A DNA stretch of 64,000 bases from Tolypothrix bouteillei VB521301 (GCF_000760695.4 NZ_JHEG04000001.1:5958204-6022203), one strand, 5' to 3'. Positions 8,849-18,163 are shown, counted from the first letter of the stretch. The notes: a model not told the origin generated them from the sequence alone. Program-made: numbers and translations.

Positions 8849-9253
8849 TTAGCTATTAGCCCTTCGGGTGCGCCAGTCCCTTACGGCGGGAAACCCGCCT
8901 GCAGGGCTGGTCTTACAATTAGCTATTACATTTTTTTCTAATTGTTTGGAAAACTGTTGTGAATAATAGTCAAACCAGTTTTCCCAATAATCTTGTTTTT
9001 TTGTTAATTTTGCTAGTAGTTTATTGTAAGTAGCAAACCAGCATTCCCAGTAATCGCTCGTTTCTTGAACGCAACCATCACAGGTTGGACAACCAGCCAT
9101 ACACTGAGGAACAGTATAGGCAGTACCAACACAATTATTGCAGAGATTGGGGTCGATCCAGTGCTGACCATCAACAATCTTGATTGCATTAACAGGACAC
9201 ACAGAGAGACACAGTTTGCAAGAAATGCACTTGCTGGTTATCTTGTAAGACAT
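8849..9253 (-). CDS. fdxN: Ferredoxin FdxN (2x[4Fe-4S]) with a repeat-derived C-terminal tail
   Basis: A 134-residue bacterial-type ferredoxin. The first cluster motif is CISCKLCLSVCP. The second is the long-spaced motif CNNCVGTAYTVPQCMAGCP seen in nif-linked FdxN. Helical tryptophan-rich repeats follow (QDYWENWFDYYSQQF). Anabaena FdxN is about 116 residues. Here the last ~25 residues, from VIANCKT to TRRANS, are encoded by heptamer repeats and a palindromic repeat (8872-8910), so the original stop was probably lost. It is not interrupted by an fdxN element. It is the second gene of the nifB operon and probably donates electrons for cofactor synthesis. Confidence 0.92.
   Translation of the reverse strand: MSYKITSKCISCKLCLSVCPVNAIKIVDGQHWIDPNLCNNCVGTAYTVPQCMAGCPTCDGCVQETSDYWECWFATYNKLLAKLTKKQDYWENWFDYYSQQFSKQLEKNVIANCKTSPAGGFPAVRDWRTRRANS
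8872..8910. repeat. Palindromic repeat read into fdxN
   Basis: A strong interrupted palindrome: CCAGTCCC and GGCGGG on one side, CCCGCC and GGGCTGG on the other, with an AAA loop. It is GC-rich compared with its neighbours and lies wholly within the fdxN reading frame near its end. Confidence 0.85.
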
Positions 9254-9317
9254 AACTTTTCCCCTGAATAGTAAGAGACTTCAATTTAAGAAATGGGTAC
9301 TGGATAATGGGGATGGG

Positions 9318-9399
9318 TTAGTAGGTAGTGGTTAGTGGTTAGTGGTTATTATTTATTCCACTAACAACTAACAACTAACAATTAACAGCTAACAACTTG
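9318..9399. repeat. Heptamer repeats forming the nifB 3' end
   Basis: GTTAGTG heptamers followed by inverted CTAACAA heptamers, able to form a hairpin. The last unit overlaps the final codons and stop of nifB (9382-9399), so the repeat array forms the end of that gene. Confidence 0.8.
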
Positions 9400-10842
9400 C
9401 AAGTATTGCTTGTAAAACTCTAGGGCTGCAACTTCGATGGAGTCGTAAGCTTCGTAGACTTGGACGCCGATATTTTGTAACTTTTCTTTAGGACCGTCAC
9501 CAATTTTGGAAACGAGTACTGCTTTGCAATCAGCAATGGATTGAATGATATTTTCCAGAGTAGCTTTCTCTCCGTAACCACCTTGACAGTAGTGGTCAAC
9601 TTTGCGATGTCCTACATAGCGAACGGTATGACCGTCAACTTCGTAAACCTGGAATTCCTTCGCATGACCGAAATGTTGGTTAACCAATCCACCACCTTTT
9701 GTTGCAACAGCAACTAGGATTTTTGGATTGTTTTGTTGCAAAGACTTGCTATCGGTTGTCTCGACATTTACCTTTGCTCTAGCTGCTTTCAGTTCTGACT
9801 TAAACTTCTCAATACCAGCAAGAACTTCTTGGCGCTTTTGCGGATCGTATTCAGGAGTCATCTCCATGAATTTATCCTTGGTAAATTCTAAGCTGCGGTC
9901 TTCACCTAATAAACCAACTGCATCTGCACGGCACTGACGGCAATGACGCATCATTTTCATATTACCAGCACAATTATCTTGTACTGCTTTCAATTCTGCG
10001 GGTGTAGGACCGCGCTGACCCGTCAAGCCAAAATGAGTGCCGTGCTCTGGTGCAGAAATCAACGGCATAATATTGTGCAGAAACGCACCTTTTTCACGAA
10101 TAACTTTATTAACTTCTAATAGGTGCTCGTCATTAATTCCCGGAATCATTACCGAGTTAACTTTACACAAAATATCAGCTTCTTTCAGGGCTTGCAGACC
10201 TTCCATCTGCTTTTCATGTAAAATTTTAACCCCTTCAATGCCTCTATAACGCTTGCGCTTGTAGTGAACCCAAGGATAAATTTTTGCTCCAATTTCAGGG
10301 TCCACCATATTAATGGTGATAGTAACGTGGTCAATATTTAATTGTTTGATCCGGTCAATATATTCAGGAAGCATCAAACCGTTAGTTGACAGGCAAAGCT
10401 TGATTTCTGGTGCTTTTTCTGCAATCAACTCAAAGGTACGGAAGGTTTTCTCTGGATTTGCAAGTGGATCGCCAGGACCCGCAATTCCCAATACAGTGAG
10501 TTGGGGAATCTTACCTGCAATAACCAAAACTTTGTGTGCTGCTTCCTCTGGGGTAAGTAGTTCGCTGACAACACCAGGGCGGCTTTCGTTTGCACAATCA
10601 TATTTGCGATTGCAGTAGTTGCACTGAATGTTGCAAGCAGGAGCAACTGCAACGTGCAATCTTGCATAATGGTGATGGGCTTCCTCGCTGTAACAAGGAT
10701 GGGTTTCGATCCGTTGTTTTAGCTTTTCATCTATTTCCGGAGTTGCACTGGTGCTACCGCATCCACTACCACAACCACTGGATTTAGATTGAGTTGCCTG
10801 TTGTGTAATGAGGGGAGTAACGAGTCCTGTTGACTGTGTCAT
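9382..10842 (-). CDS. nifB: NifB, FeMo-cofactor precursor synthase
   Basis: A 486-residue radical SAM protein. The SAM cluster motif CNIQCNYC lies near residue 70, and further cluster-binding cysteines are in [11 protein letters not shown]. The last ~110 residues form a NifX-like cluster-binding domain ([20 protein letters not shown]). NifB builds the Fe-S-carbide core of FeMo-co. The ATG at 10840-10842 (MTQSTG) is preferred over an upstream TTG. It is the first gene of the minus-strand nif operon. A conserved element that also precedes nifP lies 460-526 bp upstream (11302-11368). Confidence 0.97.
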   Translation of the reverse strand: MTQSTGLVTPLITQQATQSKSSGCGSGCGSTSATPEIDEKLKQRIETHPCYSEEAHHHYARLHVAVAPACNIQCNYCNRKYDCANESRPGVVSELLTPEEAAHKVLVIAGKIPQLTVLGIAGPGDPLANPEKTFRTFELIAEKAPEIKLCLSTNGLMLPEYIDRIKQLNIDHVTITINMVDPEIGAKIYPWVHYKRKRYRGIEGVKILHEKQMEGLQALKEADILCKVNSVMIPGINDEHLLEVNKVIREKGAFLHNIMPLISAPEHGTHFGLTGQRGPTPAELKAVQDNCAGNMKMMRHCRQCRADAVGLLGEDRSLEFTKDKFMEMTPEYDPQKRQEVLAGIEKFKSELKAARAKVNVETTDSKSLQQNNPKILVAVATKGGGLVNQHFGHAKEFQVYEVDGHTVRYVGHRKVDHYCQGGYGEKATLENIIQSIADCKAVLVSKIGDGPKEKLQNIGVQVYEAYDSIEVAALEFYKQYLQVVSC

Positions 10843-11301
10843 TGAATTTCGCAATCTTTCACATAAAGTCAGGAGTCAAAAGCCAAAAGTCAAAAGTTAA
10901 AAGGCAGCCTTTTAATTTTTCAGTTTTAACTTTTAACAGTATTGCCCGTGGCAGATGTTGTCACAACCTATGTGTTAAGGAATGGAAGCCGCGTATTGGA
11001 CTTACGCCACAAACCCTTGTTTCTTAGCTGGTGTGTGTCAGAGCTTTGAGACTTGGGTCAATTGCGGGTCAATCCGCGACTTCGGTTCACAGGGGCATGG
11101 TGCTATCTCATCCCTCCACTCACTCTAGTGCGCCGTTGTTAGCGCATTAAGTGTTGGCGATACTTGATTTATATCAGTCGTTTTCAAGGGGGTAGTGAGT
11201 CTGCCTCGGATAGAATTTATTGAATTGATTGGTTTTGTACTCAAAGTTGGAAACCCAAGCCAAGAGAGCATTTCAGGGTTCAAAAAAAAATTTTTCGGAT
11301 A

Positions 11302-11368
11302 GGGGTACTAGAATTTTGAGGTTGGGGTTCTAGCATTTATGGAAACGGGGACAAGTATTTCTGTACTC
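11302..11368 (-). promoter_or_regulatory. Conserved nif upstream element, nifB copy
   Basis: Read toward nifB it begins GAGTACAGAAATACTT, continues with CCATAAATGCTAG, and ends with CTCAAAATTCTAGTACCCC. The same layout, including the identical first 16 bases, lies at 16520-16594 upstream of nifP in the same orientation relative to its gene. Two spaced CTAG blocks with C-runs are shared. CnfR (PatB) is the known activator of nifB and nifP in Leptolyngbya boryana and of nifB1 in Anabaena variabilis, so it is the obvious candidate to bind; that is inference. Confidence 0.75.
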
Positions 11369-11900
11369 ACCCAAAGTTTCTTCCCAGCATCAGTTTCAGG
11401 GAAATTTTAACTTGTTTAAAGCTCTTTTACCTTGTACTCAAAGACCGATCGTTCGCACTCAGATCCTTGTCAAAAGGTAGATTCAGAGCTTGGAAACTTG
11501 GAGCAACATGGATGTGTTTACTCCAAAGATTTGCGAAATTCAATTCTGTATCTAACCTATCATTTTTTTCCCAGGAAAAATGCAGTTCATATTTTTTTAA
11601 TCCTGCGTAAATTTTTGTGTCCTCCCATCAAACACCATAATTTCTCACTAAAATTAGACTGCGTACAAGCTCAAGTAGTTGATAATTTGGCTTTTTCTTT
11701 ACATACAATCTACATCTATTGAGATTTTATCCTAATTAATGGGTTTTAAAAAGTGAAAAAATGCTTTTGGACACAGACTCCCATACAATAGCGGAAACTT
11801 TATCATCTTAAGGTCAAGGATTTAAAATTGGGGATGTAGCGAAGCCCGTCCAGTAAAAACACAAAAAACACGCAATTTTTTAGACTAACATTTCCTCTTT

Positions 11901-11975
11901 CCCGTGCGCTCTCTGTGTCTCTGTGGTTAAATTAATTACTTGTTAATCGCCAAGGCGCAGAGAATGCAGAGAGAA
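11901..11975. repeat. Dispersed GCTCTCTGTG...GCGCAGAG repeat
   Basis: CTCTCTGTGTCTCTGTGGTT is followed after a spacer by CCAAGGCGCAGAGAATGCAG. The two halves can pair. A related copy lies at 21368-21432. Such copies are common in intergenic regions of filamentous cyanobacteria. Confidence 0.65.
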
Positions 11976-11995
11976 GAATAGAGGTGCGATCGGCA

Positions 11996-12145
11996 AGCGT
12001 TAGTATACACTTTTCCGGACATGGTACGGGAACAGATGGCTTAGCCCTTGAGAATAACTCAGGAGAAACGCAACTAGTCAGCACGGATACACTGGCAAAT
12101 TTCCCAAAATTTTTCATGGGTAATGCGAGGAATTTTGAGTGCTAG
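11996..12145 (+). pseudogene. Fragment of a caspase-like (CHAT/peptidase C14) protein
   Basis: This frame encodes SVSIHFSGHGTGTDGLALEN and then NSGETQLVSTDTLANFPKFF before a stop. FSGHG followed by GLALEN and LVSTDTLA matches the catalytic-histidine strand and the region after it in cyanobacterial CHAT/caspase-like proteins. No start codon, cysteine half or upstream domain remains. It is a remnant of a gene lost during reshaping of the nifB upstream region. Confidence 0.7.
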
Positions 12146-12433
12146 AGTAGCCATAGCTCTTATCTTCCTCTGTATACCTTAGATTTAGGAATGCTGTACA
12201 AATATTCTTAGCATAGCTCACTCATGTTAAAATATTGAACCAGTATTTTAGCGATCGCATAGTCTTACAATTGGTAAAAAAGTTATCTTAAGTACATATC
12301 GCGAATAATAAAATGTAGAAATTGATAGGGCGATCGGTATTTGGTCATATATGTTGTCTGTAGATAGTGCATTTCAATATACAAGTAACATTCAGTAATA
12401 AACCTCAGGTGCAAACAATATTCATCACAAAAT

Positions 12434-13060
12434 ATGGTTCAAATTCTTCAAGGCAAAGATGTTACTCTAGTCGATCTCATAGAGAAATTTAATTTGCAAC
12501 GTTCACAAGATGAACAATTCTTCCGAGAGTGGCAAGATAATTTACCCGATCTGAGCGAAGCCGACAAGCAAACCCTAACTGAAGTCAAAGCAGAATATCT
12601 CCATCTTTCCCAGTACACAATTTTAGAACCTGTTGTCAAAATGGTGGTACTATCACCACTCTTGCGTCTTGCAGGTTTTTACAATCCTCTTTTCTACATT
12701 GCTTCAGAGATAGAAGTTGAAATCTCTTCAGAAGACCAAGGAACAATTATTAGAGGACGTATCGATATCTTGGTTTTTCAACCTCCATTCTGGGTTCTTG
12801 TTATCGAAGCAAAACGAGCAGAATATTCTTTAGTTCTGGCGATTCCCCAAGCATTAGCTTATATGCTGACTAATTTAACTTCAGAAAGACCAGCTTTTGG
12901 ATTTGTAACAAATGGCAGTGAGTTTAGATTTATTAAACTTGTGCAAGCACAAACCCCTCAATATGCTGTATCAGATTTGTTTGCCTTAGATAGCCGTGAT
13001 GATATAGATAACGTCGTAAAAATATTAAAGCGTCTAGCTCAACTTGTTTCTCAAAAATAA
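12434..13060 (+). CDS. PD-(D/E)XK nuclease-like protein (restriction endonuclease-like)
   Basis: A 208-residue protein. The core motif is visible near residues 115-133: GRIDILVF then WVLVIEAKRAEY, that is D-x(n)-E-x-K of the PD-(D/E)XK fold. A hydrophobic strand and QALAYML helix follow, then FGFVTNGSEFRFIKL. This is the layout of stand-alone type I restriction R-subunit-like nuclease domains common in cyanobacteria. No methylase or specificity subunit is adjacent. It could be a solitary defence or repair nuclease. It lies in the block that separates nifB from nifP. Confidence 0.72.
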   Translation: MVQILQGKDVTLVDLIEKFNLQRSQDEQFFREWQDNLPDLSEADKQTLTEVKAEYLHLSQYTILEPVVKMVVLSPLLRLAGFYNPLFYIASEIEVEISSEDQGTIIRGRIDILVFQPPFWVLVIEAKRAEYSLVLAIPQALAYMLTNLTSERPAFGFVTNGSEFRFIKLVQAQTPQYAVSDLFALDSRDDIDNVVKILKRLAQLVSQK

Positions 13061-13078
13061 ATTTTCAAATATTATCTG

Positions 13079-13187
13079 TAGGCTGGGTTGAGGAACGAAA
13101 CCCAACATATATTATTATTTTGCCATTAAGCTGAACATATCTTCTTAATATCGTGTTGGGTTTCACTTCGTTCAACCGAACCTACGC
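13079..13187. repeat. Inverted repeat (GGGTTTCGTT family), likely terminator
   Basis: TAGGCTGGGTTGAGGAACG plus AAACCCAACA on the left, and TGTTGGGTTTCACTTCG plus TTCAACCGAACCTACG on the right, are inverted copies about 50 bp apart. It lies between convergent genes and could end transcription from both. This repeat type is widespread in cyanobacteria. Confidence 0.7.
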
Positions 13188-13197
13188 ATACAAAAGC

Positions 13198-13659
13198 CTA
13201 CTGTTGATATCGAGTCAAAGTTACAGTACTAGAGCGGGGTCTTGCCACTTTTACATCAGGAGGTACATCAATCTTAAGAGTGATAGACGAAAGTTGAGGA
13301 TATTTAACAAGTAACATTTTAGCGAGTTCCTTATTAATAATTTCCCAGTAATCAGTTTCATTGGGATAATTTCCTAAAAACTGTTTTATATCTTCCTCCA
13401 ATTTGAGAAAATCTGGATACTGACCGTTTGCTATACCCTTAACATATTGATAGCGAACATCAATATTTATGTTATGGACAAATCCATGATGTAACATTCT
13501 ATAATTTTCTAATTTAAAGTTAAAATCCTCTGACATCTCTCTAAGGTTAGCATTAAATTCTACTTTTGGTTGGAATTGACTTTCCTGCGAGTATTCTTTG
13601 GTAAAGTCAGAAAAAATTATAAGATTGGATAAAAAACCAACTATTCCAAAATCTAACAT
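13198..13659 (-). CDS. Hypothetical protein, 153 aa
   Basis: A 153-residue protein with a hydrophobic N-terminal stretch (GIVGFLSNLIIF). The C-terminus, LAKMLLVKYPQLSSITLKID, recalls the last helix and strand of T-fold enzymes such as FolB, but the catalytic residues cannot be matched and I do not assign that function. It is convergent with the nuclease-like gene across an inverted repeat. The 304 bp to the next gene hold nothing I recognise. Confidence 0.5.
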   Translation of the reverse strand: MLDFGIVGFLSNLIIFSDFTKEYSQESQFQPKVEFNANLREMSEDFNFKLENYRMLHHGFVHNINIDVRYQYVKGIANGQYPDFLKLEEDIKQFLGNYPNETDYWEIINKELAKMLLVKYPQLSSITLKIDVPPDVKVARPRSSTVTLTRYQQ

Positions 13660-13963
13660 TGTTCTTCTTCCGAAAGTAGTAATAGCTTTTTCAAAGTGAA
13701 TTGATAAAGATATAAATTATGAGTTATACAGGTTTTGAATTTAGAGTTTAGCTAAAAAGCTTGGATTTTAAAGTATTTCAGCCATGGCAAGCGATACTAT
13801 GCTATCTATTATGTATAATCACCAATTGTTTTTTGACGGATAACTTTCCCTATAATTATCCACGATCGCAATAAAATCAATACGGGGTTATTAAAAAATT
13901 TAAGTTGTCAAAAGAATCTCATACTCGTTCTAACTTTAAATAACACTTCATAAGAGGTATCCC

Positions 13964-14905
13964 ATGAAAGCAGCAGTTATCTCCCACTACGGTTCTCCTG
14001 AAGTTTTACAGTATGAAGAAGTGGAACTACCAAAGATTCAACCTAATGAATTACTTGTTAAAGTCCGCGCCTCTTGCGTGAATCCCGTTGATTGGAAAAT
14101 CCGCAAGGGTATGTTGAAGTTTGTCACGGGAAATAAATTCCCCATGATTTTGGGATTTGATTTGTCAGGAGATGTTGTAGAAGTGGGTTCCCAAGTTACA
14201 CTCTTCAAACCGGGAGATGCAATTTACGGAAATGTAGGCTTGAAGGGAGGGGCTTACGCTGAATTTACAGCTGTTCCGGAAACAAGTGCTGCACTCAAAC
14301 CAATAAATATGACCTATGAGGAAGCCGCTGCGATACCTGTCGCAGGGCTGACGGCTTTACAATCGTTACGAGACTTGGGCAATATCCAATCAGGACACAC
14401 TGTCCTCGTTAATGGTGCTTCCGGTGGTGTTGGAACTTATGCAGTACAAATTGCTAAAGCTTTAGGTGCAAAAGTTACCGCTGTTTGCAGTACAAAAAAT
14501 GTGGATTTGGTAAAGTCTCTAGGAGCAGACAGAATTATTGACTATACACAACAGGATTTCACTCAAGATGCCACGCAGTACGATATTATTTTAGATGCTG
14601 TTGCCAAGCAGTCATTTTCTATTTGTAAAAAAGTTCTCAAACCACTTGGAACTTATATAACTACGCTTCCTAGCTTTGAAAGTGTAGTCCAAAATGTATT
14701 GACTGTTATCCTTCCCGGTCAAAAAGCTAGGAATATTTTTGCAGTACCCAGAACTCAAGATTTGGCTTACTTGAAAGAATTGAGCGAGGCGGGTAAACTG
14801 AGAACTGTAATTGACCGCACATATACTTTACAAGAAATAGCTGCTGCTCATGCATATAGTGAAAGCGATCGCGTTGTGGGTAAAATTGCCATTACGATCG
14901 CTTAG
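13964..14905 (+). CDS. Zinc-independent MDR-family NAD(P)-dependent oxidoreductase (quinone reductase-like)
   Basis: A 313-residue medium-chain dehydrogenase/reductase. It has the GroES-like N-terminal half (ASCVNPVDWKIRKGML) and a Rossmann NAD(P) site (VLVNGASGGVGTYAVQIAKA, near residue 148). SLGADRIIDYTQQDF follows. The structural-zinc cysteine cluster of alcohol dehydrogenases is missing, which places it with quinone reductase / enone reductase types. It reduces quinones or enones with NADPH; the exact substrate is unknown. An AGAGG site precedes the ATG. It is a stand-alone gene. Confidence 0.88.
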   Translation: MKAAVISHYGSPEVLQYEEVELPKIQPNELLVKVRASCVNPVDWKIRKGMLKFVTGNKFPMILGFDLSGDVVEVGSQVTLFKPGDAIYGNVGLKGGAYAEFTAVPETSAALKPINMTYEEAAAIPVAGLTALQSLRDLGNIQSGHTVLVNGASGGVGTYAVQIAKALGAKVTAVCSTKNVDLVKSLGADRIIDYTQQDFTQDATQYDIILDAVAKQSFSICKKVLKPLGTYITTLPSFESVVQNVLTVILPGQKARNIFAVPRTQDLAYLKELSEAGKLRTVIDRTYTLQEIAAAHAYSESDRVVGKIAITIA

Positions 14906-14962
14906 CTAAGAGAACCACAGGAATTTTGATATCAAAGAGATCTACCTTGAGTGCATGAAATA

Positions 14963-15661
14963 CTACTTCAGTAGGCTGACACGACCAGTATCTAGATCGT
15001 AATAACCACCCACCATAATGAGTTTTTTCTCAAGAATTAATTGCGAGAGCAGTGGAGATGTTTTCAACTTTTCTATTTGTGTTGCAATGTTGGCTTTACA
15101 GGCATTTTCTAATTTGTCTCCCGGTAGATTTTTGGCTGATTCTATACCTGGTTTAATAGCAGCCAGTAAAGTAGCAATTTGACCGGGAACTGGGGTACCT
15201 TTGAGTGTGGCTTCTACCGCACCACATCTTTTATGCCCCAGCACCATAATGACTTTTGAACCTAATACTACACTGCCAAATTCCAGACTGCCAGTTTCTT
15301 CTGGCGTAGCAATATTACCAGCTACACGACATACAAATAAATCCCCAAATCCTTGGTCAAAGATAATCTCCGAAGGAACCCGTGAATCGGCACAACCGAG
15401 AATAGAAGCAAACGGTTTCTGACCTTTGGCAACTTCTACTAGACGTGCAGAAGTTTGATTGGGGTTTTTTCGTTTTCTTGTAACAAATCGTTCATTTCCT
15501 TCTATAAGGAGTTGCAGGGCTTGCTCGGGAGTAACATCATCTTTGGCAACTGCTTTTTGCGGAAAAACTAAATCAGAGCCTACTCCTGCTGTTACGACTC
15601 CCGTACCTACTACTCCTGCACCTAACTTCAGTAAATTTCTTCTGGAGACTATTCTTTTCAT
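14963..15661 (-). CDS. Beta-class carbonic anhydrase, Tat-exported
   Basis: A 232-residue protein. It starts MKRIVSRRNLLKLGAGVVG, a twin-arginine signal, so it is probably exported folded to the periplasm. The beta-carbonic anhydrase motifs follow: GCADSRVPSEI with a zinc cysteine and the Asp-Arg dyad, then VLGHKRCGAVEA with the zinc histidine and second cysteine. It interconverts CO2 and bicarbonate. The ATG at 15659-15661 has GAGAGAAG upstream and gives a proper signal start; an in-frame ATG 25 codons earlier would bury it. It is convergent with the MDR gene. Confidence 0.92.
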   Translation of the reverse strand: MKRIVSRRNLLKLGAGVVGTGVVTAGVGSDLVFPQKAVAKDDVTPEQALQLLIEGNERFVTRKRKNPNQTSARLVEVAKGQKPFASILGCADSRVPSEIIFDQGFGDLFVCRVAGNIATPEETGSLEFGSVVLGSKVIMVLGHKRCGAVEATLKGTPVPGQIATLLAAIKPGIESAKNLPGDKLENACKANIATQIEKLKTSPLLSQLILEKKLIMVGGYYDLDTGRVSLLK

Positions 15662-16758
15662 TGTCTTCTCTCTACGGATTAATCTGCCCATCTTCAAAAA
15701 ATTGCAGCAAAACAAGACGCAGTTGTCAATGAACAACTGTTCCTTTCAAGCATTGTTATTATGGAAACTAAGACAAATTCATTTTTGCTTAATCTTATTA
15801 GGAATAGATTAGCCTTTATGGGTATCACAAGGAAATATATTGGCTAGATAATTAAACAATGGTTACTCTAATAAATTCTTATGCTTTAATTATCTGATGA
15901 TATATATTAGTTTAAATCTATGATCGTTGACAGAAGATAGCTCGACAATAATTATATTCTTTATGGTAAATATAAAGATTTGTTAAAATAATTGGACATA
16001 TTGTTAGAAGCGGATAGTAAATCTTAAGCAATACGGTTGGTGTTTGTAGTATTCGATACTGATATATGATCCTAACCTGCCATCACAAGGCAAGAGGAGA
16101 GAGTCTAACTAAACCTTTTTATCTTATGATGTGCGATACTCCGACTCATGAAAAGCAATCGGGATAGTTAAGCTGTCGTGCATATAATTTGCAGATTCTC
16201 AAACTAGGGAAAAATGAGTCAAACCCTCACCCTCTCGGTCAACATGAGAAAATTAAAGTCAGCACAGCTTAGCACCTACTTGACGAGCGGTTTCTCAAAC
16301 AGTATCTATATGCACAGACAGATTGCTATCGAATAAATAAAGAGGGGCTTGTCTTTTTTCAGGGAAAAGAATAAAATAATAAAAAGTAATAGGGTATACA
16401 GAATCTCTACATTTAACGCCTACTTGACTCTTGTCTGAGTTCAAGTGAGTTTTTATTAATTTATGCAAATTTATCTTGCCTCAAAGCAATGTAAGCCTAC
16501 AGGTAAGCGGGTTTATATCGAGTACAGAAATACTTATTCCCCTCCCCCATAAATACTAGTCCCCCCGCCCTGAAAATACTAGTCCCCCTACCCCAACAAC
16601 AATTTTAAGGCTTTATGGGGCGCGGGTTTGAGGCGAGTGAGTACAACCTTAATCAATCCAATAAATACAATCAGCATCGACGGGACAAGCATTTTTAGAG
16701 CCATCTGGTATAAGCAGAAAACATAACCGCATACGGCTCTTTTCACCAAACAGTACCG
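15662..16758. other. 1.1-kb non-coding region upstream of nifP
   Basis: No plausible gene was found on either strand. It is AT-rich through 15770-16000. It contains the nif upstream element at 16520-16594 near nifP, and a lone GTA-N8-TAC motif at 16046-16059 whose spacing to a -10 does not fit an NtcA promoter. Confidence 0.7.
16520..16594 (+). promoter_or_regulatory. Conserved nif upstream element, nifP copy
   Basis: It begins GAGTACAGAAATACTT, then CCATAAATACTAG, a run of C, CTGAAAATACTAGT and a second run of C. It matches 11302-11368 in front of nifB base for base over its first 16 positions and in its two CTAG blocks. It lies about 165-240 bp before the nifP start. Confidence 0.75.
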
Positions 16759-17526
16759 ATGCAACAGTCCCTCGAGCATATCCAAAATTCCAAATCTACA
16801 AAAATGCCGGTATTTGCCACTGTCAACTTACTCAGAGCAATCTGGACTGGCATTTTTTTTGAACCACTCTTAACGGATTTTCGCATCATATTTGAGCGAG
16901 ACCCAGCCGCACGGAACTGGTTAGAAGTGCTTTTTTGCTACCCTGGGTTTCATGCACTTTGCTTGCATCGTATTGCCCACTGGCTACACCGTCAGAAAGT
17001 GACTTTTCTCCCCCGCTTTATTTCTTATTTGGGGCGATTTTTTACTGGAATTGAAATTCATCCTGGAGCAGAAATAGGCAAAGGTGTATTTATCGACCAC
17101 GGTGTGGGAGTTGTCATTGGCGAAACTGCCATAGTTGGAGACTATAGTTTGATTTACCAAGGCGTCACCCTTGGAGGAACAGGCAAAGAAAGCGGTAAGC
17201 GCCATCCTACTTTAGGTAAAAACGTTGTTGTAGGCGCTGGGGCAAAGGTCTTGGGCAATATTCGTATTGAAGATCGCGTCCGTATAGGTGCGGGTTCGGT
17301 TGTTTTGCGGGATGTCCCTTCAGATTCTACTGTTGTAGGAATTCCAGGTCGTATTATTTCCCACAAGCAAGAAAAACCCCTTTCTCCCTTAGAGCATGGC
17401 AAGCTACCCGATCTAGAAGCTCGCATGATTCGCTCATTGGTAGAGCGTATTGAGCAACTCGAACAAAGGCTGCAAACCTTTCACTCATCAGCAAAGGAAA
17501 AAGAATTGGTAACTAAGGAACATTAA
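16759..17526 (+). CDS. nifP: NifP, serine O-acetyltransferase
   Basis: A 255-residue CysE-type enzyme that makes O-acetylserine for cysteine synthesis, boosting sulfur supply for nitrogenase clusters. An N-terminal helical domain is followed by the left-handed beta-helix of hexapeptide repeats. It carries the catalytic region [20 protein letters not shown] and GETAIVGD, then [18 protein letters not shown]. The first ATG is at 16759; a start at [14 protein letters not shown] (16804) is also possible and is closer to the usual CysE N-terminus. It leads the plus-strand nifP-nifV-nifZ-nifT group, which supports nifP over housekeeping cysE. Confidence 0.92.
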   Translation: MQQSLEHIQNSKSTKMPVFATVNLLRAIWTGIFFEPLLTDFRIIFERDPAARNWLEVLFCYPGFHALCLHRIAHWLHRQKVTFLPRFISYLGRFFTGIEIHPGAEIGKGVFIDHGVGVVIGETAIVGDYSLIYQGVTLGGTGKESGKRHPTLGKNVVVGAGAKVLGNIRIEDRVRIGAGSVVLRDVPSDSTVVGIPGRIISHKQEKPLSPLEHGKLPDLEARMIRSLVERIEQLEQRLQTFHSSAKEKELVTKEH

Positions 17527-17528
17527 TT

Positions 17529-17774
17529 ATGTTGCAACCTTGTAGAGAGCAAAATTCTTTCGAGCATATTCTTCAGATTCCTGTATGCGATCGCTGGCGA
17601 ATCTATCACCGCTTGCAAGAATTGATGATTCCCTGTTGGTGTCTTCCTGATGGTTCTCTGCGAGTACAAATTGATGGATGTCTGACAGCATGTCTCGTTC
17701 GCAGTACTGTCTTGCAATTGGTAGCAACTCGTCAAGAATTAATTGATTGGTTGGAGCAATGCTGGGAGGCTTAA
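17529..17774 (+). CDS. Small conserved hypothetical protein in the nif operon, 81 aa
   Basis: An 81-residue cysteine- and tryptophan-rich protein (RWRIYHRLQELMIPCWCLPD, then LIDWLEQCWEA). It starts two bases after the nifP stop codon, so it is translationally linked to it. Five cysteines could bind metal or a cluster, but no family motif is recognised. Small genes at this place occur in other heterocystous nif clusters. The function is unknown. Confidence 0.75.
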   Translation: MLQPCREQNSFEHILQIPVCDRWRIYHRLQELMIPCWCLPDGSLRVQIDGCLTACLVRSTVLQLVATRQELIDWLEQCWEA

Positions 17775-17827
17775 ATGATTGGGGTATGGGTGTGTTGCTG
17801 ATAAATTCAAGCGTGTGAGATTGAGTT

Positions 17828-18037
17828 ATGAATCATTACAGTAATACACAATTCATCAATTTTTTACAAAAGGAGCTTTTACTAACTGCGGGCGATATTG
17901 CGATCGCACTGAAAAAACATGAGTTAAATAACGAACCATTAACGATGCTGCTCTGGCAGTATGGATTAGTTGATATAGAACAGTTAGAACGTATTTTGGA
18001 TTGGTTGGAAGACCAACCAGTGACTGACTATTGGTAA
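17828..18037 (+). CDS. DUF2949 family protein, 69 aa
   Basis: A 69-residue protein. FLQKELLLTAGDIAIALKKH then PLTMLLWQYGLVDIEQLERI and LDWLEDQ match the DUF2949 family, which is essentially limited to cyanobacteria. It is helical and soluble, and the role is unknown. It lies between the 81-aa gene and nifV in the same orientation, so it is likely part of the nifP operon. Confidence 0.8.
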   Translation: MNHYSNTQFINFLQKELLLTAGDIAIALKKHELNNEPLTMLLWQYGLVDIEQLERILDWLEDQPVTDYW

Positions 18038-18163
18038 CCAAATTTGTTCTAACCAAATGTGGATTGGTTGAAAAACTACCAATAAATGATTTCTCATTGC
18101 AAATTGTAGTGAGAATAACTGCAAGTGAGCCAACAAAACGATTAAAAAAGAGAGAGGTCTATT

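Larger units (their letters stand above)
10843..12433. other. 1.6-kb region upstream of nifB without an intact gene
   Basis: It holds TCAAAAG-type repeats at 10868-10935, a conserved nif upstream element at 11302-11368, a dispersed repeat at 11901-11975 and a caspase-like fragment at 11996-12145. A 96-codon plus-strand frame at 11432-11722 has no protein-like composition and was not called. The long spacing suggests an extended leader or an upstream promoter for nifB. Confidence 0.7.

Noticed and set aside
11432..11722. A 96-codon plus-strand frame upstream of nifB
   Set aside because: Composition is not protein-like, there is no ribosome-binding site, and it lies in the nifB leader region.
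11932..12117. A 61-codon minus-strand frame
   Set aside because: It is the antisense of the caspase-like fragment and a dispersed repeat.
16046..16059. GTA-N8-TAC motif resembling an NtcA site
   Set aside because: The nearest -10-like sequence is only 5 bp away instead of ~22 bp, and it is ~700 bp from nifP, so an NtcA promoter is not supported.
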